This document shows, one piece after another, positions 45,900 through 57,516 of a stretch of 64,000 nt of DNA; positions within the stretch are counted from its first letter, which is position 1, and every line of letters starts with the position of its first letter. Location of the stretch: contig CM057339.1 in the NCBI GenBank assembly GCA_030015575.1, positions 771,916,809-771,980,808 of the forward strand, in the 5' to 3' direction. The DNA is from Agapanthus africanus. Taxonomy: Eukaryota > Streptophyta > Magnoliopsida > Asparagales > Amaryllidaceae. The translations under genes were made by a program, and so were the position numbers. Under the pieces are notes generated by a model, which searched no databases, was not told the DNA's origin, and saw only the letters and a program-made list of their open reading frames with translations.

Positions 45900-47600
45900 T
45901 AGCTCATAAATGAACTCCAAATCCAAACTTCTTAGACTGTATCGTCAACTGAATTTAATCAGTATCCTGCGCCATGCCACCCTCAGTATTGCCTTGGACC
46001 ACCTGTCCAAAATACTGCCCCTCGTCAGAAGGAAAAACTATAACTCTGACAGCCACTCTGCCATCCAGGTCACCTTGGAAGCCTGGAATGATAACCGTCT
46101 CCTAAAGGAGGCTGCTGCTATCATATCCCTAGAACATCAACTTATGTTCTAAAACTGCTTCCGACTGTTTCTCCAGGATTGGATCAATATCATCTTATTG
46201 CATCTACTGCAAGAACAACATCTGGTGTGGTACTTGACATCTCATGATTGACTCAATTGCCTAAGCAAGTGATCTGTCAATCATGCGTATCCCTCTCCCC
46301 TTTAGTCTGTAAGACACCTTTAGAGAGGGTGACTCCATTACCTGCAGGTGTACTACCGTGCCAGGAGTCGTCCATTCTAAATACTCATAGAATGCTGTCA
46401 AGGTACCCAGATTGGGAAACCACCCAAATCTAGATCTAAAACCATAGATCTAGTAACCAGTATGTTTGATATAATGTCCAAGTTCTTTGTGGAGAAACCA
46501 CCGTGTGACGACCAAAGTATAACCGATCGTAGTATAGGAATGTCACTTCCTACTTTGTGTATGTCATCCAAAACCCGGATATCACACCCTACTACCTTCT
46601 CAACAGATCCATCCCCTATTCTGATGAAGTCAAACCTATGATTGTCACGTCAGAAATAGATGATCTATCTCCGCTACATCTGCTTTAGTCTATAAATAGA
46701 CATAAGCCTGATGTCCACCAATGCTTCCGCTGCTCCCACTGACTACGACAACCCTCTGGCAGAGTCATATAGACGTGCACTTCTAAAGCTAGTTTAGAAT
46801 GACGCTATACTCATCCTCCCACCGGGTCTCGCAGCCTGGAACAACAGCAATGGCAAGTGTGGGTAAACAAGAACCTCCCTGCCACCGTCCTTGAGGCTAC
46901 CGGAGTACCTCTCGGGTGCCTGAGGTTACCCACCTTATCTGCGGAGTGGCTAATAGAATGTCAAGCCAGATTGAATCTTTAGGTTCTTATGAAATCTTCA
47001 GTAATCGTTTGCGGTTCTGGAATCGCTTCCAGTTCTACCATACTCCCACTACTGTTTTCTGAAAAATCCATTTCTTTAAAAAATGTGGCGAGTCAAGAAC
47101 AATATCTCTATTGATCTTCCAGATGGTAGAAAGTCAACCCTCGTCATAGCCTGGGTCAACCCACAAACAGCCATTACAGAAACGTGCCTTGAGTTGTCCA
47201 GTGTCTGGTTTTAAGCATAAGCCGGACAACTCCCCGTACCTTAACAATGTCAAGATATGAACTGTTCTATATCCAATATAGAAACAGAGGCACTGATTTA
47301 ATTGAACCAGATTCAAATCATGCAGCTGTCTCCAGTGCATGTCAACTAAATGGAAGGAGGCCGATCAACGTTACTCAACTTAGGAATGTTTCCAATTATG
47401 AGTAACCTGAAAGAGAAGCCAGTTCTCTCAACTGAACACCATACACAAGTATCTACATCTTCGATCACTTTGAAGAATCCCGATACTTGCTACACCTGGT
47501 TCTCTACTCTATTCAAATACCTATAACTCCTCAAAACTTAGACCCTGTGTTCCTACGAAACACATGTCTAAGAACTAGAGAAGTTAAAAGTAAACATAAT
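45900..47600 (-). pseudogene. Copia-C pol remnant (integrase, RT, RNase H)
   Basis: Minus-strand translation in shifting frames shows Copia landmarks in order. A trace of the integrase core (SFEEL..ILQSDR) lies near 47470-47580. The integrase tail with FLKEMDF and VELEAIPEP lies near 47010-47100 and parallels FLEKELF and VELEEVQVT of Copia-D at 63830-63890. The start of RT (VYMTLPEGC) is near 46770, and VLDDIHKVGSDIPILRSV near 46530 corresponds to the DDI active-site stretch, here LDD. A trace of the RT end and RNase H lies at 45980-46430. Stops and shifts are frequent. No frame is long enough to be functional. Confidence 0.7.
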
Positions 47601-48219
47601 ATAGTATGAGGACCAACCCCTCTGTCCTAATGGACACTGGACAGCATACAATACTCTGTATAAGTCCGCTGAGTCTAACAACTCTTTCACTGTGCGTCGT
47701 AGGTTGAAAACTGTACTTATGGTTAAGAAGAATTACACCGCTGTTTAATGCTCCTTACCTAACCATCCACTAATATAGGTAAATGTCATCGACATAATAT
47801 CAAAAGGTATATCTCACTCTATGAAAATAGACGTACAGATATATCAATTTGAAATTGGTGCACAACAGCGGATATTCAAAACCAAATATTTGCCGACCGG
47901 CAAACAGCTCAGATGATCTCCTCAAATATCACCGATTACAACGAATCCCGATATAATGAGGATGATCACCCTATTCCCAATAACTTACTCCTACTCAACA
48001 TCTGTAAAACCATACAGATGTGAGAATCATACCTGGTAAATACATACCCTGGAGTAAGTATCTAATCGGGAAATCAGTTTTCTTTTAACATTACATAGTG
48101 AAACTGAAACATTGAAATGTTTCGGTGGGGTATTCCGGTATTCTTAGTAATGCCTCTTCCATTATCCAGATTCACAACTGTAACCGTATAATTCTTTGCC
48201 ATTTCTCCAAATCCCTTTA

Positions 48220-48945
48220 TGTGTCTTTAGTCATTACCTTCTGTACACCTTTTTAGGCCAAATGGTTTTCTTCCTTCCCTACCGTTCGGCACCAGCCTAT
48301 GGTTTGGAAGAAGACTATCCAAAAAGCATAAAGGGTGTACTGTCCTAATCCTTGGAGCACTCGCAACGCGAGAGAAGGTGAAGATAAAAGACACCTGAAT
48401 GTACTTTATTCCTATTTCTCCTGAACCAGAATCCATCCCCGAACTGGAACAAGTTCCTTTCGAGTTCGTATATAACCATACGATGGAGTATCCAATAAAC
48501 TGTGGATCTTCGTAGTAATACGGAGTGTCCTGGAGAAATACAAAGGTGATTTAGGATTGGCGAAGAAATACTTGGTTTGGTCGTGAATAGCAGTCGCAAT
48601 TTACTTTGCCCTCTTACTAATCCCTTGCTTTGTCTTAACTTAATACCTTCTGTACACCATCGTTATGCTAATTGGTTTTCTTCATTCCCCACCGTTCGGC
48701 ACCAGCCTAAGGTTTGGAAGAAGAATATCCAATTTGCGTAATAGGTGTGCTATCTCCTAAACCAAGGAGTACTCGCAATGAGAGAAGGTGAAAAGAAAAG
48801 ACAACTGAATAATCCTATTCGTTTTCTCCAGAACCAGAAACCATCCTCGAAGTCCTTCGAGTTCGTATATAACCATACGATGGTTTTGTCCAATGGAAGT
48901 GGACGTTCGTAGTAATACGGGGTGTCCTGGAGAAAAGGGTAAAAG
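48220..48945 (-). repeat. two-unit ~410 bp tandem duplication in Copia-C
   Basis: The first unit (48220-48550) and second (48632-48945) share CCTTCTGTACACC, CCGTTCGGCACCAGCCTA, GGTTTGGAAGAAGA, CTCGCAA, TTCGAGTTCGTATATAACC and GGTGTCCTGGAGAAA in the same order, with many substitutions. Minus-strand frames in both units are partly alike, but I recognise no domain. The position would suit the gag-protease part. Confidence 0.8.
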
Positions 48946-49699
48946 TAGGAGTGGCAATGAGGTCTGCAACTCTGACAATCCAAAAGCCTGTGTTAAGAAG
49001 TTTCGGTCAACTTGGTCACTGAGTCATAGTCTTAGGGTCGGGTCACTGGTCGCTGCCAAAGAGAGAGAGAAAAGAAACACTCAGCGTGCACTCTAACCTA
49101 GATCAGAATGGTTATCACTTTGTCTAATCTGGAAACCTCCCACTGTACCTCAAATTCTCCTCCAAACCTGAAAGAAGAATTAGTCGGGGTCACCCGAGGA
49201 GTAAACCAACTCATCAGTGGGAATCGGGATCCAACTATCATCGCATGATAACGTGACGGAATCCACTCACGTCACCACACTCCAGAAGGTATGCGCATGT
49301 CTGGCAAGTTTCAGTTCTTTTGAAACTCCCGATGTTTGTTTTTACCCCTAGGACCCAAGTGACCTTGACAATGCCAATAAATCAAAGAGTCCTAGTCAAG
49401 TTCTACCCGTCATTATCTTGATTGTGTTAAACCCACCCGTACGAGTCCTTGACAATGCCAACAAGACCGTACGACTGTCCTAACCAATCCACTTATCCAT
49501 GTGACAGAAAAGCATTACATAGCTACCGAACACTACGCCACGGCAATGCATGACAAACGCAGCACGAATACTAAGTAATACTAATCTGAAATGACGGAGG
49601 GCTACGACTGGTTTTCGGCGAAAAACCTTTAACGTAATGAACTTGATATCGTTGAAGGAACTGGATAACTTTTTAGAAAATATAGTGACAAAAACCTTT

Positions 49700-49940
49700 A
49701 CTAAAGAGGTCACTCCCGGTGAAGGGATCTCGGCTCTTTCCCCGTAGAATGAGGTGCAGGATATTCCAACTGAATACCACGATGCAAAGCAAAAGTAATC
49801 GGCTATAGTGAAGTTAATGCCCTGATGCAAACTTCTGTCCAAGGGGTCACTCCCGGTGAAGGGATCTCGGCCCTTGCCTCGTCGACTGAGGAGCAGGATA
49901 TTCCAAATGAATACCACAATGCAAAACAAAAGTGAACGTC
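49700..49940 (-). repeat. two-unit ~130 bp tandem duplication in Copia-C
   Basis: GGTCACTCCCGGTGAAGGGA with CTCGGC and GGATATTCCAA..GAATACCAC is found at 49709 and again at 49840. The minus-strand open frame 49480-50004 crosses both units and has no recognisable domain, so I do not annotate it as a gene. Confidence 0.8.
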
Positions 49941-50004
49941 CTTGCAATAACAGCTTTTTGAAAAATGTTCCAACAACATCAGAATAGCTTTGTTTATCTT
50001 GCAT

Positions 50005-51345
50005 TGATCCGAATCAACGCAGTCCCATCAAAAGATCACACCACAAAGAACGAAAATATACTGATGTACGTATATGCCATCCGCATTCGCCACTGGGTCC
50101 CGTCATCACCCGTTAGGTTACTTAACTAACGACAGAGCGGGGACTGGACTAGCGCGGATGCAAAACATATACAACATCTACTAATATATATACCAATATA
50201 TTATATTCGCTCAAGGCGTGATAAGAATGCAACATCACAGAAATGTACAGCATCACAGAACAATACAGATATCTGGGATCCCCGGGTTTCACAGAGCCGC
50301 TGCCGAAACCCGACGTTCCCCTGGTCGTGTGGATAGCCTGTGCAATGAAATCCTAGACCCCTACGGGCGCGGCAAGTCACCCGCCAAGACCTGAAGCGAG
50401 GCAGCCCCCTTCAGCACCGAGAATGGACCACCCAGCACTTCATGGAATCCGGTAACTTGGGCACCTTCCCGGGTCAACCTGTACCCCCTACGAGTGCGGC
50501 GAATAGCCCGCCAATCCTGGAGTGAAGCCCCCTCCATCTCAATGCCATGAGATGCGGGCCCGTTGCCCTCTAGAACCCGGCTATCCGTGCACCCCTTCGC
50601 GGGGTAATCCTAGTACAGAAAGTAAAATATACATACACCGGGTACATCGACCGCAACCAGGTCGTGCCCCAAAAGAATAATACAATCAGGCAGTGACGGC
50701 AGTCCACAAGTCGGACGCTCGCCCCGCAATATCAAATGTACATATAAAACAAAACTGTACTAACATTGCATCCAGGCTATCCCCCACGACCGATCCGCAA
50801 CATCACAGCATAAACATAGAACATCAACGTGAAAGTCACGTTCGCAAATCCGTCTAACCGGGCTATAGCAGTTAGACAGGATTTACCGATCAAGTGACAT
50901 TCACGGTCGCAGATATAATGTAAATACTGTGAAATAATGTGTTTAAAATATCCGATCGATCAAACAATTAACAAGTGGGCCCCCAAGCAATACTGCAGCA
51001 GTCACAGAAAATCTGGGCCCAAATTTAATATCCCAAAACCCCTAAAATTAGCCCACAAGCCCACTGTAAAATTTTGACACAGTGAAGACACAAATCGGCG
51101 GCGGAACCGCGGCCCAAGGGGGGGTTTGGCCGCGGTTCCGCGCTTGAGTTGTCGACTGACTGCGTCGAAATTCTACAGAAGTCTTAGAATTTCTTGTACA
51201 TCAGTTTTCTACAACCTGAAAATTTTTTTTGAGCAAGAAAAAATTCAACAGAAAACTGATGCATGCATAAACACGGCTTTTTGGAATTTTGGTCGATCGG
51301 ATAAGTAAAACGCATTAGAACAAGCTAGGCAAGGTTAATGGCGTG
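50005..51345 (-). other. Copia-C leader region, no gene recognised
   Basis: The region between the duplications and the primer site contains a GC-rich stretch (50280-50620) with related words such as GGCGAATAGCCCGCCAATCC and GGCAAGTCACCCGCCAAGAC. No gag is visible. Confidence 0.5.
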
Positions 51346-51357
51346 TCTCTGATACCA
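51346..51357 (-). other. primer binding site of Copia-C
   Basis: TCTCTGATACCA reads TGGTATCAGAGA on the minus strand and directly abuts the LTR at 51358. Initiator-Met tRNA type. Confidence 0.9.
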
Positions 51358-53506
51358 TGTTGCGCCACGGCAGCGCCCCGGCCGTCTTACCGAGGCCAAA
51401 ATGCGGAATCAAAAATTTTCCTTACTCGGAAACTGGCGCTACCGCGGACAATGAAAAACCCGGATCGTTAACCATTAACCTATACTAGCTAACAAGAGAT
51501 GGGAAGAGAAGTATACCGAGTGATCCGAGTCCTCCGGTCTTCTCTTCATCGTCCCAATCTCCCGCGGAAAGTCTTGTTTCCATATCGTCGCCTCCTCGCC
51601 GGAAAGGGCACCACATCGCCTGCGTCTTTTACGGGCTCCCGCCTCAATACCGAGGCAACTCGGGCATGAAGCCGGCAACTCGACATGCTCAAGATATGCT
51701 GTAGAATGTGTAGTAGATCATGCTAGTCTCATTTGGTGTTTGTAGTTGCCTTGATGGAGGAATGGGGTTAGGAAAAATGGTACTTTCATTTTTCCAAAAC
51801 AAGAAGAAGAAGGAGATGAAGAATTCCTCACATAACAAAGATGAACTCTCTCATTCTTTTCTTTCTCTCAAGTGAAGCTTTCTTTCTTTCTAGTGAGAAT
51901 CATATGGTGGAGGAATGAGAATACCAACCATAACAAGAAGGGAGGTGAGTGTAGGATAAAGAGAATGGTGACCATATCCTAAACCTCATCATCACAACCT
52001 CACATCAACTCTAATCACAACTAATCAACAAAAAGCAAGTGATGAGAATGGTATCAAAAGATGATTTCATGATAAATACATTTGCAAGAAAATCCTCCAC
52101 AATGTGTTATTTGCAAAACTGCAAATAACCCCCTCCATCGGAAAAGTCCGGCCGGGAAAGAACAAAGGAAAACCGGCCGGAACGGAATGCAAACTGGCAA
52201 CTCCAGAAAACTGGTCCCGTAATAAATTACAGGAAAAACCCCATACTGTGCATACACACCCGCATCTGTATTCCGTCCGGATACAAATGCAATGAGACAA
52301 AATCTACACTGTACTAAACTAGGACCGGCTTAAGCCAAAGCCGGCTAGTAATATCCGTTCGATCCTGATCCGTGCAATACCGCACGTATCAGATCGAACC
52401 CTGCCATATCTCCATACGGCCTCTACAGCGTTTCGCCCGAAAGCTTGAGTAACTGTAAGTGTGGTGGACTCTAAAGACTCGTCAATACTATGGCTGTGGA
52501 TTTAACCACTAGCACGTCAGAGGTATTAGCCAATACGTGACGGGCCACCAGCTATTGACCAAAAGGGACGTCGATGAGCGAACTCATCCTGACACCCTAC
52601 TGAGCCTGTCAGTGACAATATCCGTACAGTCCGGTCCGTTCGTCTATGAGTATCGCATGGCGGGCCTAGGGGGTTGGTAAAAGTCAGACCCCCAAAAGCG
52701 GTACAAGTCGTGTCGGAGTGTAGCCCAGAACCCCTGAGATACTACTGGAATACCTACCAGTAAATCTCCTGCCTCGGCCGAGGGCTTTGCGTAATGGCTC
52801 TCCTAGACACAGCGCGACCTCACCCCCAATACCGGGAGAGACGAACCCCTGAAGATCCGCTCACTGCCTCCATGTGGCTCGGGACTGTACCCAACTAAAA
52901 CCTGTTTGCACGACTCCTTTGAGCCGTGGTAGGGTAGTAATCAAAGCACAGTGGGAACTCACACGAGACAAATGATGATCTCAGGTCGATGAACTAACCT
53001 GTACACATGTCACCAGGGAACTGCTATCTGACATCTGGTATAAGACCAACTAGCAGGTTCCCGGCGAGTCCTGTCCGGTGTACTCATAACCCAATGAGCA
53101 CCTGTATACATCTTAGGTGAACCAACTGACACCAGTGGCTTGTGAGACCGGCCACCGCCCCTCGTCGGGGTCTCGACTGTATACACTAGTCTACTAATGG
53201 AGTATCGATGCCCTGTCTCGAAACTCCTACGGCTAGGGACCTTTTAAGGATGTGCTTATAGACCACCAGCTCTCACGTATATGGTCGCCATCATACTGCC
53301 GGCAGTCAAGCAAGAATCCTAGGGGCTCTATCAGCGTGTAATAGTGACATGTCAGGTCACCTAAAGCAGTACACGATGATAAAGATAAACCAGATAGCAT
53401 ACTATCATCTCGAGTAAGACTGTCCTCCTGGGATAGGTCCTCCCTCAATCATTGCAATCACGTGCCTGTGATCCAATAATTGACTCTGAGGGCACTATCT
53501 CCAACA
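51358..53506 (-). mobile_element. Copia-C 5' LTR
   Basis: 2149 bases, nearly identical to 43494-45643. Ends CTATCTCCAACA at 53506, followed by target copy CAAGC. Confidence 0.92.
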
Positions 53507-53511
53507 CAAGC

Positions 53512-53641
53512 ATGCGGGTCAGGTCGGATGCAAACACAGATACCAACTACACTATTCGCACCAAAAACACAGTAAATCAAGAAATAGCCATAAATAAAGA
53601 AATACCCAAAAGAACTGGTATAAATGAACTAGTGTGTTACA
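53512..53641 (-). mobile_element. Tekay-2 3' LTR, right part
   Basis: It continues the LTR cut at 43493 and ends AGTGTGTTACA at 53641. It matches 60215-60343. The sequence after it, TTATACCCAACTAC, is where the polypurine tract should be, but the purine run on the minus strand is weak. Confidence 0.85.
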
Positions 53642-53710
53642 TTATACCCAACTACAAAAGAATTTCTTCCTCGAAATTCCCGGAACAAGAAAAGACAAAC
53701 AAACATGAAT

Positions 53711-56700
53711 CTACGAGAATAAGTGTGGAAACTTCTGTCGAATCTCGTCTTCTCGTTCCCAAGTCGATTCTCCATGCGAGCGATTTTCCCATGAAATAAG
53801 TACGAGAGGGATAACCTTGTTCTTGAGGACCTTTTCTCTTCAATCAACAATCGACATCGATCGTTCTTCATAGGTCAAATACTCCCTTACAGTTAGCTCC
53901 GAATGATCTAGTATGTGCGTCTCATCTCGAACATAATTACGGAGTTGAGATACATGAAATACGTCACGAACACTAGCCAAAGATGGTGGTAATGCCAATC
54001 GATAAGCTACTTCTCCAACACGCTCAATAATCTCGAAAGGCCCCACGAATCGAGGACTAAGTTTGCCTCGACCCCCAAAACGAATCATTCATCTAGTTGG
54101 CGATATCTTCAAGAATATAAGATCGCCAACAACGAACTCTAAAGGTCTTCTCGATGTATCGGCCCAACTCTTCTGTCGATCCTGTGCTGCCTTCATGTGA
54201 TTTCGGATAGTATTAACTTTCTCCACGGTTTGCACGATCAAATCCGGTCCCAACAATCTTCGCTCTCCAATATCGTCCCAACAAACGGGTGAGCGACATT
54301 TGCGACCATACAATACTTCGAATGGAGCCATCTGAATAGTCGCCTGAAAGATGTTATTGTACGAAAACTCCACCAAGTGTAGATGATCCTCCCACGAGCC
54401 CTTGAAGTCTAACATGCAAGCTCTCAACATGTCTTCAAGAGTTTGGATCGTTCTCTCCGACTGGCCATTTGTCTGGGGATGATAAGCAGTGCTAAACTTC
54501 AATCACGTCCCCAAACTTTTCTGTAAGCTCCTCCAGAAATGTGATAAGAATCGGGTATCACGATTGGAAATGATGCTCACAGGTACTCCATGCAATCTCA
54601 CAATCTCCTGCATATACCGCTCTACCAATGCTTCTGTCGACTGACCAACTCGAAACGGTATGAAATGAGCTGCCTTGGTCAGTCGATCAACAATCACCCA
54701 AATTGCATTGTTGCCCTTTGGACTTCGCGGTAAAGCTGTCACGAAATCCATGGTTATATGTTCCCACTTCCATTGGGGAATCGGAAGTGGTTGCAATAAA
54801 CCGGCCACTCTTTGATGTTCATCCTTAACTTGCTGACACACTAAGCACTTCGCTACAAAACGAGCAATCTCCCTTTTCATGCCTTCCCACCAGAAATGCT
54901 GTCGTAGATCACGGTACATCTTCGTGCCTCCTGAATGTATGGAATATGCGGAATTGTGCGCCTCCTTCATAATTTCTTCGCGATATCTCCTTTCGGCACA
55001 CACAAATGGCTACCATAACGCAACGAACCATCTTCATGAATCAACATGTCCGTTCGAAGTCTCGCTTCAACCTATTCTCGAAACTTCTGCAATCTTAGGT
55101 CCTGTGACTGCACTTCTTTTATATTATCGATCAATGATGACTGTACTTGCAGCTGTATCAACTGTCCTGAAGAATGCGGTAACACAATCTCCAACTCGAA
55201 TCTCCGAAAATCATCGATAAGCTCCTTCTGTACTGTCAACATCTGAATTGCTGGCAATCGACTAAGCACATCCGGCACTACATTAACCTTCCCCGGATGG
55301 TATTTGAGATCGAGATCATAGTCAGCCATCAGCTCCAACCATCTACGCTGCTTCATGTTGAGCTCTTTCTGTGTGAACACATACTTTAGGCTTTTGTGAT
55401 CGGTGAATACTTCGACCCTTTCGTCCAATAAGTAGTGTCTCCAAATCTTCAAAAAGAAAATTACTGCCGCAAGCTCCAAATCGTGAGTTGGGTAATTCTT
55501 CTCATGGGTCTTCAACTGTCTCGATGCGTAGGCTATAACCTTCCCATGCTGCATCAAAACACATCCCAAACCTTTCCCAGACACGTCGCTGTGAATCACC
55601 AATCCTTCGGAACCATCTGGTACGGTCAAAATAAGAGCGGTTATCAATCTTTGCTTCAACACCTCAAAAACTGACGCACAACTATCCGTCCATACGAACG
55701 GTACTTCCTTTCATGTAAGCTTGGTCAAAGGCTCAGCCAATCGAGCAAAATTCTCCACGAACCTTCTATAATATCCAGCAAGTCCAAGAAAACTTCTGAT
55801 CTCTGCTACATTCTTCGGAATCGGCCAATCTTGAACTGCCGCATTCTTCTCGGGATCAACGGCGGTTCCATCTCTGGATACAGCGTGCCCCAAAAACTTC
55901 ACTTCTTCAAACCAAAAGTCACACTTACTCATCTTTGCATACAATATTTCATGCCTCAATGTCTGCAGTGTGATCCTCAAGTGTTCTGCATACTCTTCTA
56001 GGCTCCTCGAGTAGACCAGAATATCACCGATGAACACCACTATAAGCTGGTCCAAGAACGGTGAAAAGATTCGGTTCATCAAGTCCATAAATATCGCCGG
56101 TGCATTCGTGACTCCGAATGGCATCACTAAATACTAGTAATGTCCATATCGAGTTCGGAACGCAGTCTTGCAAATATCCTCTGATTTAACTCGGACCTGA
56201 TGATATCCGGATCGCAAATCCAGCTTCGAGAATACCCTCGCGCCACTGAGTTGCTCGAATAATTCGCCAATGCGAGGGATCGGATACTTGTTCTTAATAA
56301 TCACCCGGTTTAATTCTCGATAATCGATGCACATCCTCCTTGTGCCATCTTTCTTCTTGACTAGAAGAACTGGAGCTCCCCAAGGTGAACTACTGCTTCG
56401 AATCCAACCCTTCTTTAGCAATTCAGTAACCTGTTTTTTGACTTCTTCCATCTCCACTAGTGCCATCGGATAGTACGCCTTTGATATTGGCGCTGCACCA
56501 GGAACAAGATCGATCGCGAACTCCACATCTCGATTTGGTGGTAAACCCGATATGTCCTCGAACACGTCCATAAACTCTCGAACTACTGTTGTCGCTTCCT
56601 CCTTATCAACTTCTATTGACACAAGAATGACGCTTGTCGGCCTAGCCCTAAACTCGACTGGCCCGACAGAATTGCTACCTCCAGCAAAACCAAACTCCGG

Positions 56701-56880
56701 ATGTCCACGAATCTGAAAAATAACTTTCTTTGTCCTACAATCAATGTGAGCGTGGAAAGTACCGAGAAAGTCCATTCCCAAGACAACATCAAAACTGCCG
56801 GTATCGATCACTAAGAAATCTGCAAATAACTCTCATCCGCAAATAACAACAGAACAATCCTTGCACTCACTACTAGATAT
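53711..56880 (-). pseudogene. Tekay-2 pol: protease end, RT, RNase H, integrase, chromodomain
   Basis: On the minus strand, the protease C-terminal part ([12 protein letters not shown]) is near 56790. RT has [16 protein letters not shown] and [10 protein letters not shown] at 56300-56400, then [12 protein letters not shown]. RNase H has [16 protein letters not shown] and [12 protein letters not shown]. The zinc-binding part and integrase have [36 protein letters not shown] and [18 protein letters not shown] chromodomain-like end (KNKVIPLV to RQKFPHLFS) finishes at 53711. Stops lie at 56134, 55711, 55072, 54503, 54089 and 53840, with one more near 56845, and the frame shifts between 55072 and 55003. 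The RT site reads [11 protein letters not shown], so an essential Asp is Gly (56026-56028). The integrase has SNRDTRF, where the family has Asp at the Asn. The element is therefore dead for catalysis as well as for frame. Confidence 0.92.
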
Positions 56881-57516
56881 GATCTTCCCATTCCCAGTAT
56901 GTATGTCTCAACAACTAGACAGGGTCGTGCAATAAATCGAATGTGTAGAAATAAACTTGGACGACATACAACAATGGGATGCACCAGAATTGAATAATAC
57001 TAATGCAGGAAAAACATGAACAAGTAGGATACAAAAATGACTTTATCTGAAGCCAAGATACCAAAGAGGAATAGCACGGTAAACAGGATTCAAGCTTGTG
57101 ATAAACATATACTAGTAAGCAATTCAACTGAGAGAAGCAAGGTAATATAACCACCATGAAACAAGGAAAAGAATCAAGACTACGACTCCAAGTTACTTAA
57201 ATAGAGTACCGTATTGTAACCATACTGCAGTTCATAGTTACAATTACACAACTCTGTTCAAGTCACCCAAATCCTAGTATCAGAATAGAAAGAAACAATA
57301 GGGAACCAGAAGGTTTCAAGTCGCGATGCAAAGTTGTTTGCATATCATCAAGACAAGGGTCAAGAGAAAGATATGATTCAAGAATCACGATAACAATGTG
57401 GCAAGACATGTTCCTAATCACGGGTTTTCTGATTCGTGTATTGGGTCCAATACCCAACTACAAAAGAATCAAACCCGATTAACCTAAATCTTATGGCTCT
57501 TAAACCAAACAAACCC
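56881..57516. other. unassigned stretch in place of Tekay-2 gag
   Basis: AT-rich, with no gag motif or zinc knuckle on either strand. The word ACCCAACTACAAAAGAATC at 57451 repeats the one beside the 3' LTR at 53647. The expected primer site is absent next to 57517. A deletion or recombination removed gag and leader. Confidence 0.55.

Larger units (their letters stand above)
43494..53506 (-). mobile_element. Copia-C: LTR element with decayed pol, youngest insertion
   Basis: LTRs 43494-45643 and 51358-53506 differ at about 25 sites by my line-by-line comparison over 2.15 kb. The target duplication CAAGC is exact (43489-43493, 53507-53511). The polypurine tract (45644-45658) and primer site (51346-51357) are intact and on the minus strand. 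The interior (5.7 kb) has only degraded integrase-RT-RNase H, so the copy was probably moved by enzymes made elsewhere. It lies in the left LTR of Tekay-2, in sequence matching 60190-60225 of the other LTR. Confidence 0.92.

Noticed and set aside
49480..50004. 174-codon minus-strand frame in Copia-C
   Set aside because: It crosses a tandem duplication, has no gag or protease motif, and lies in an otherwise decayed interior.
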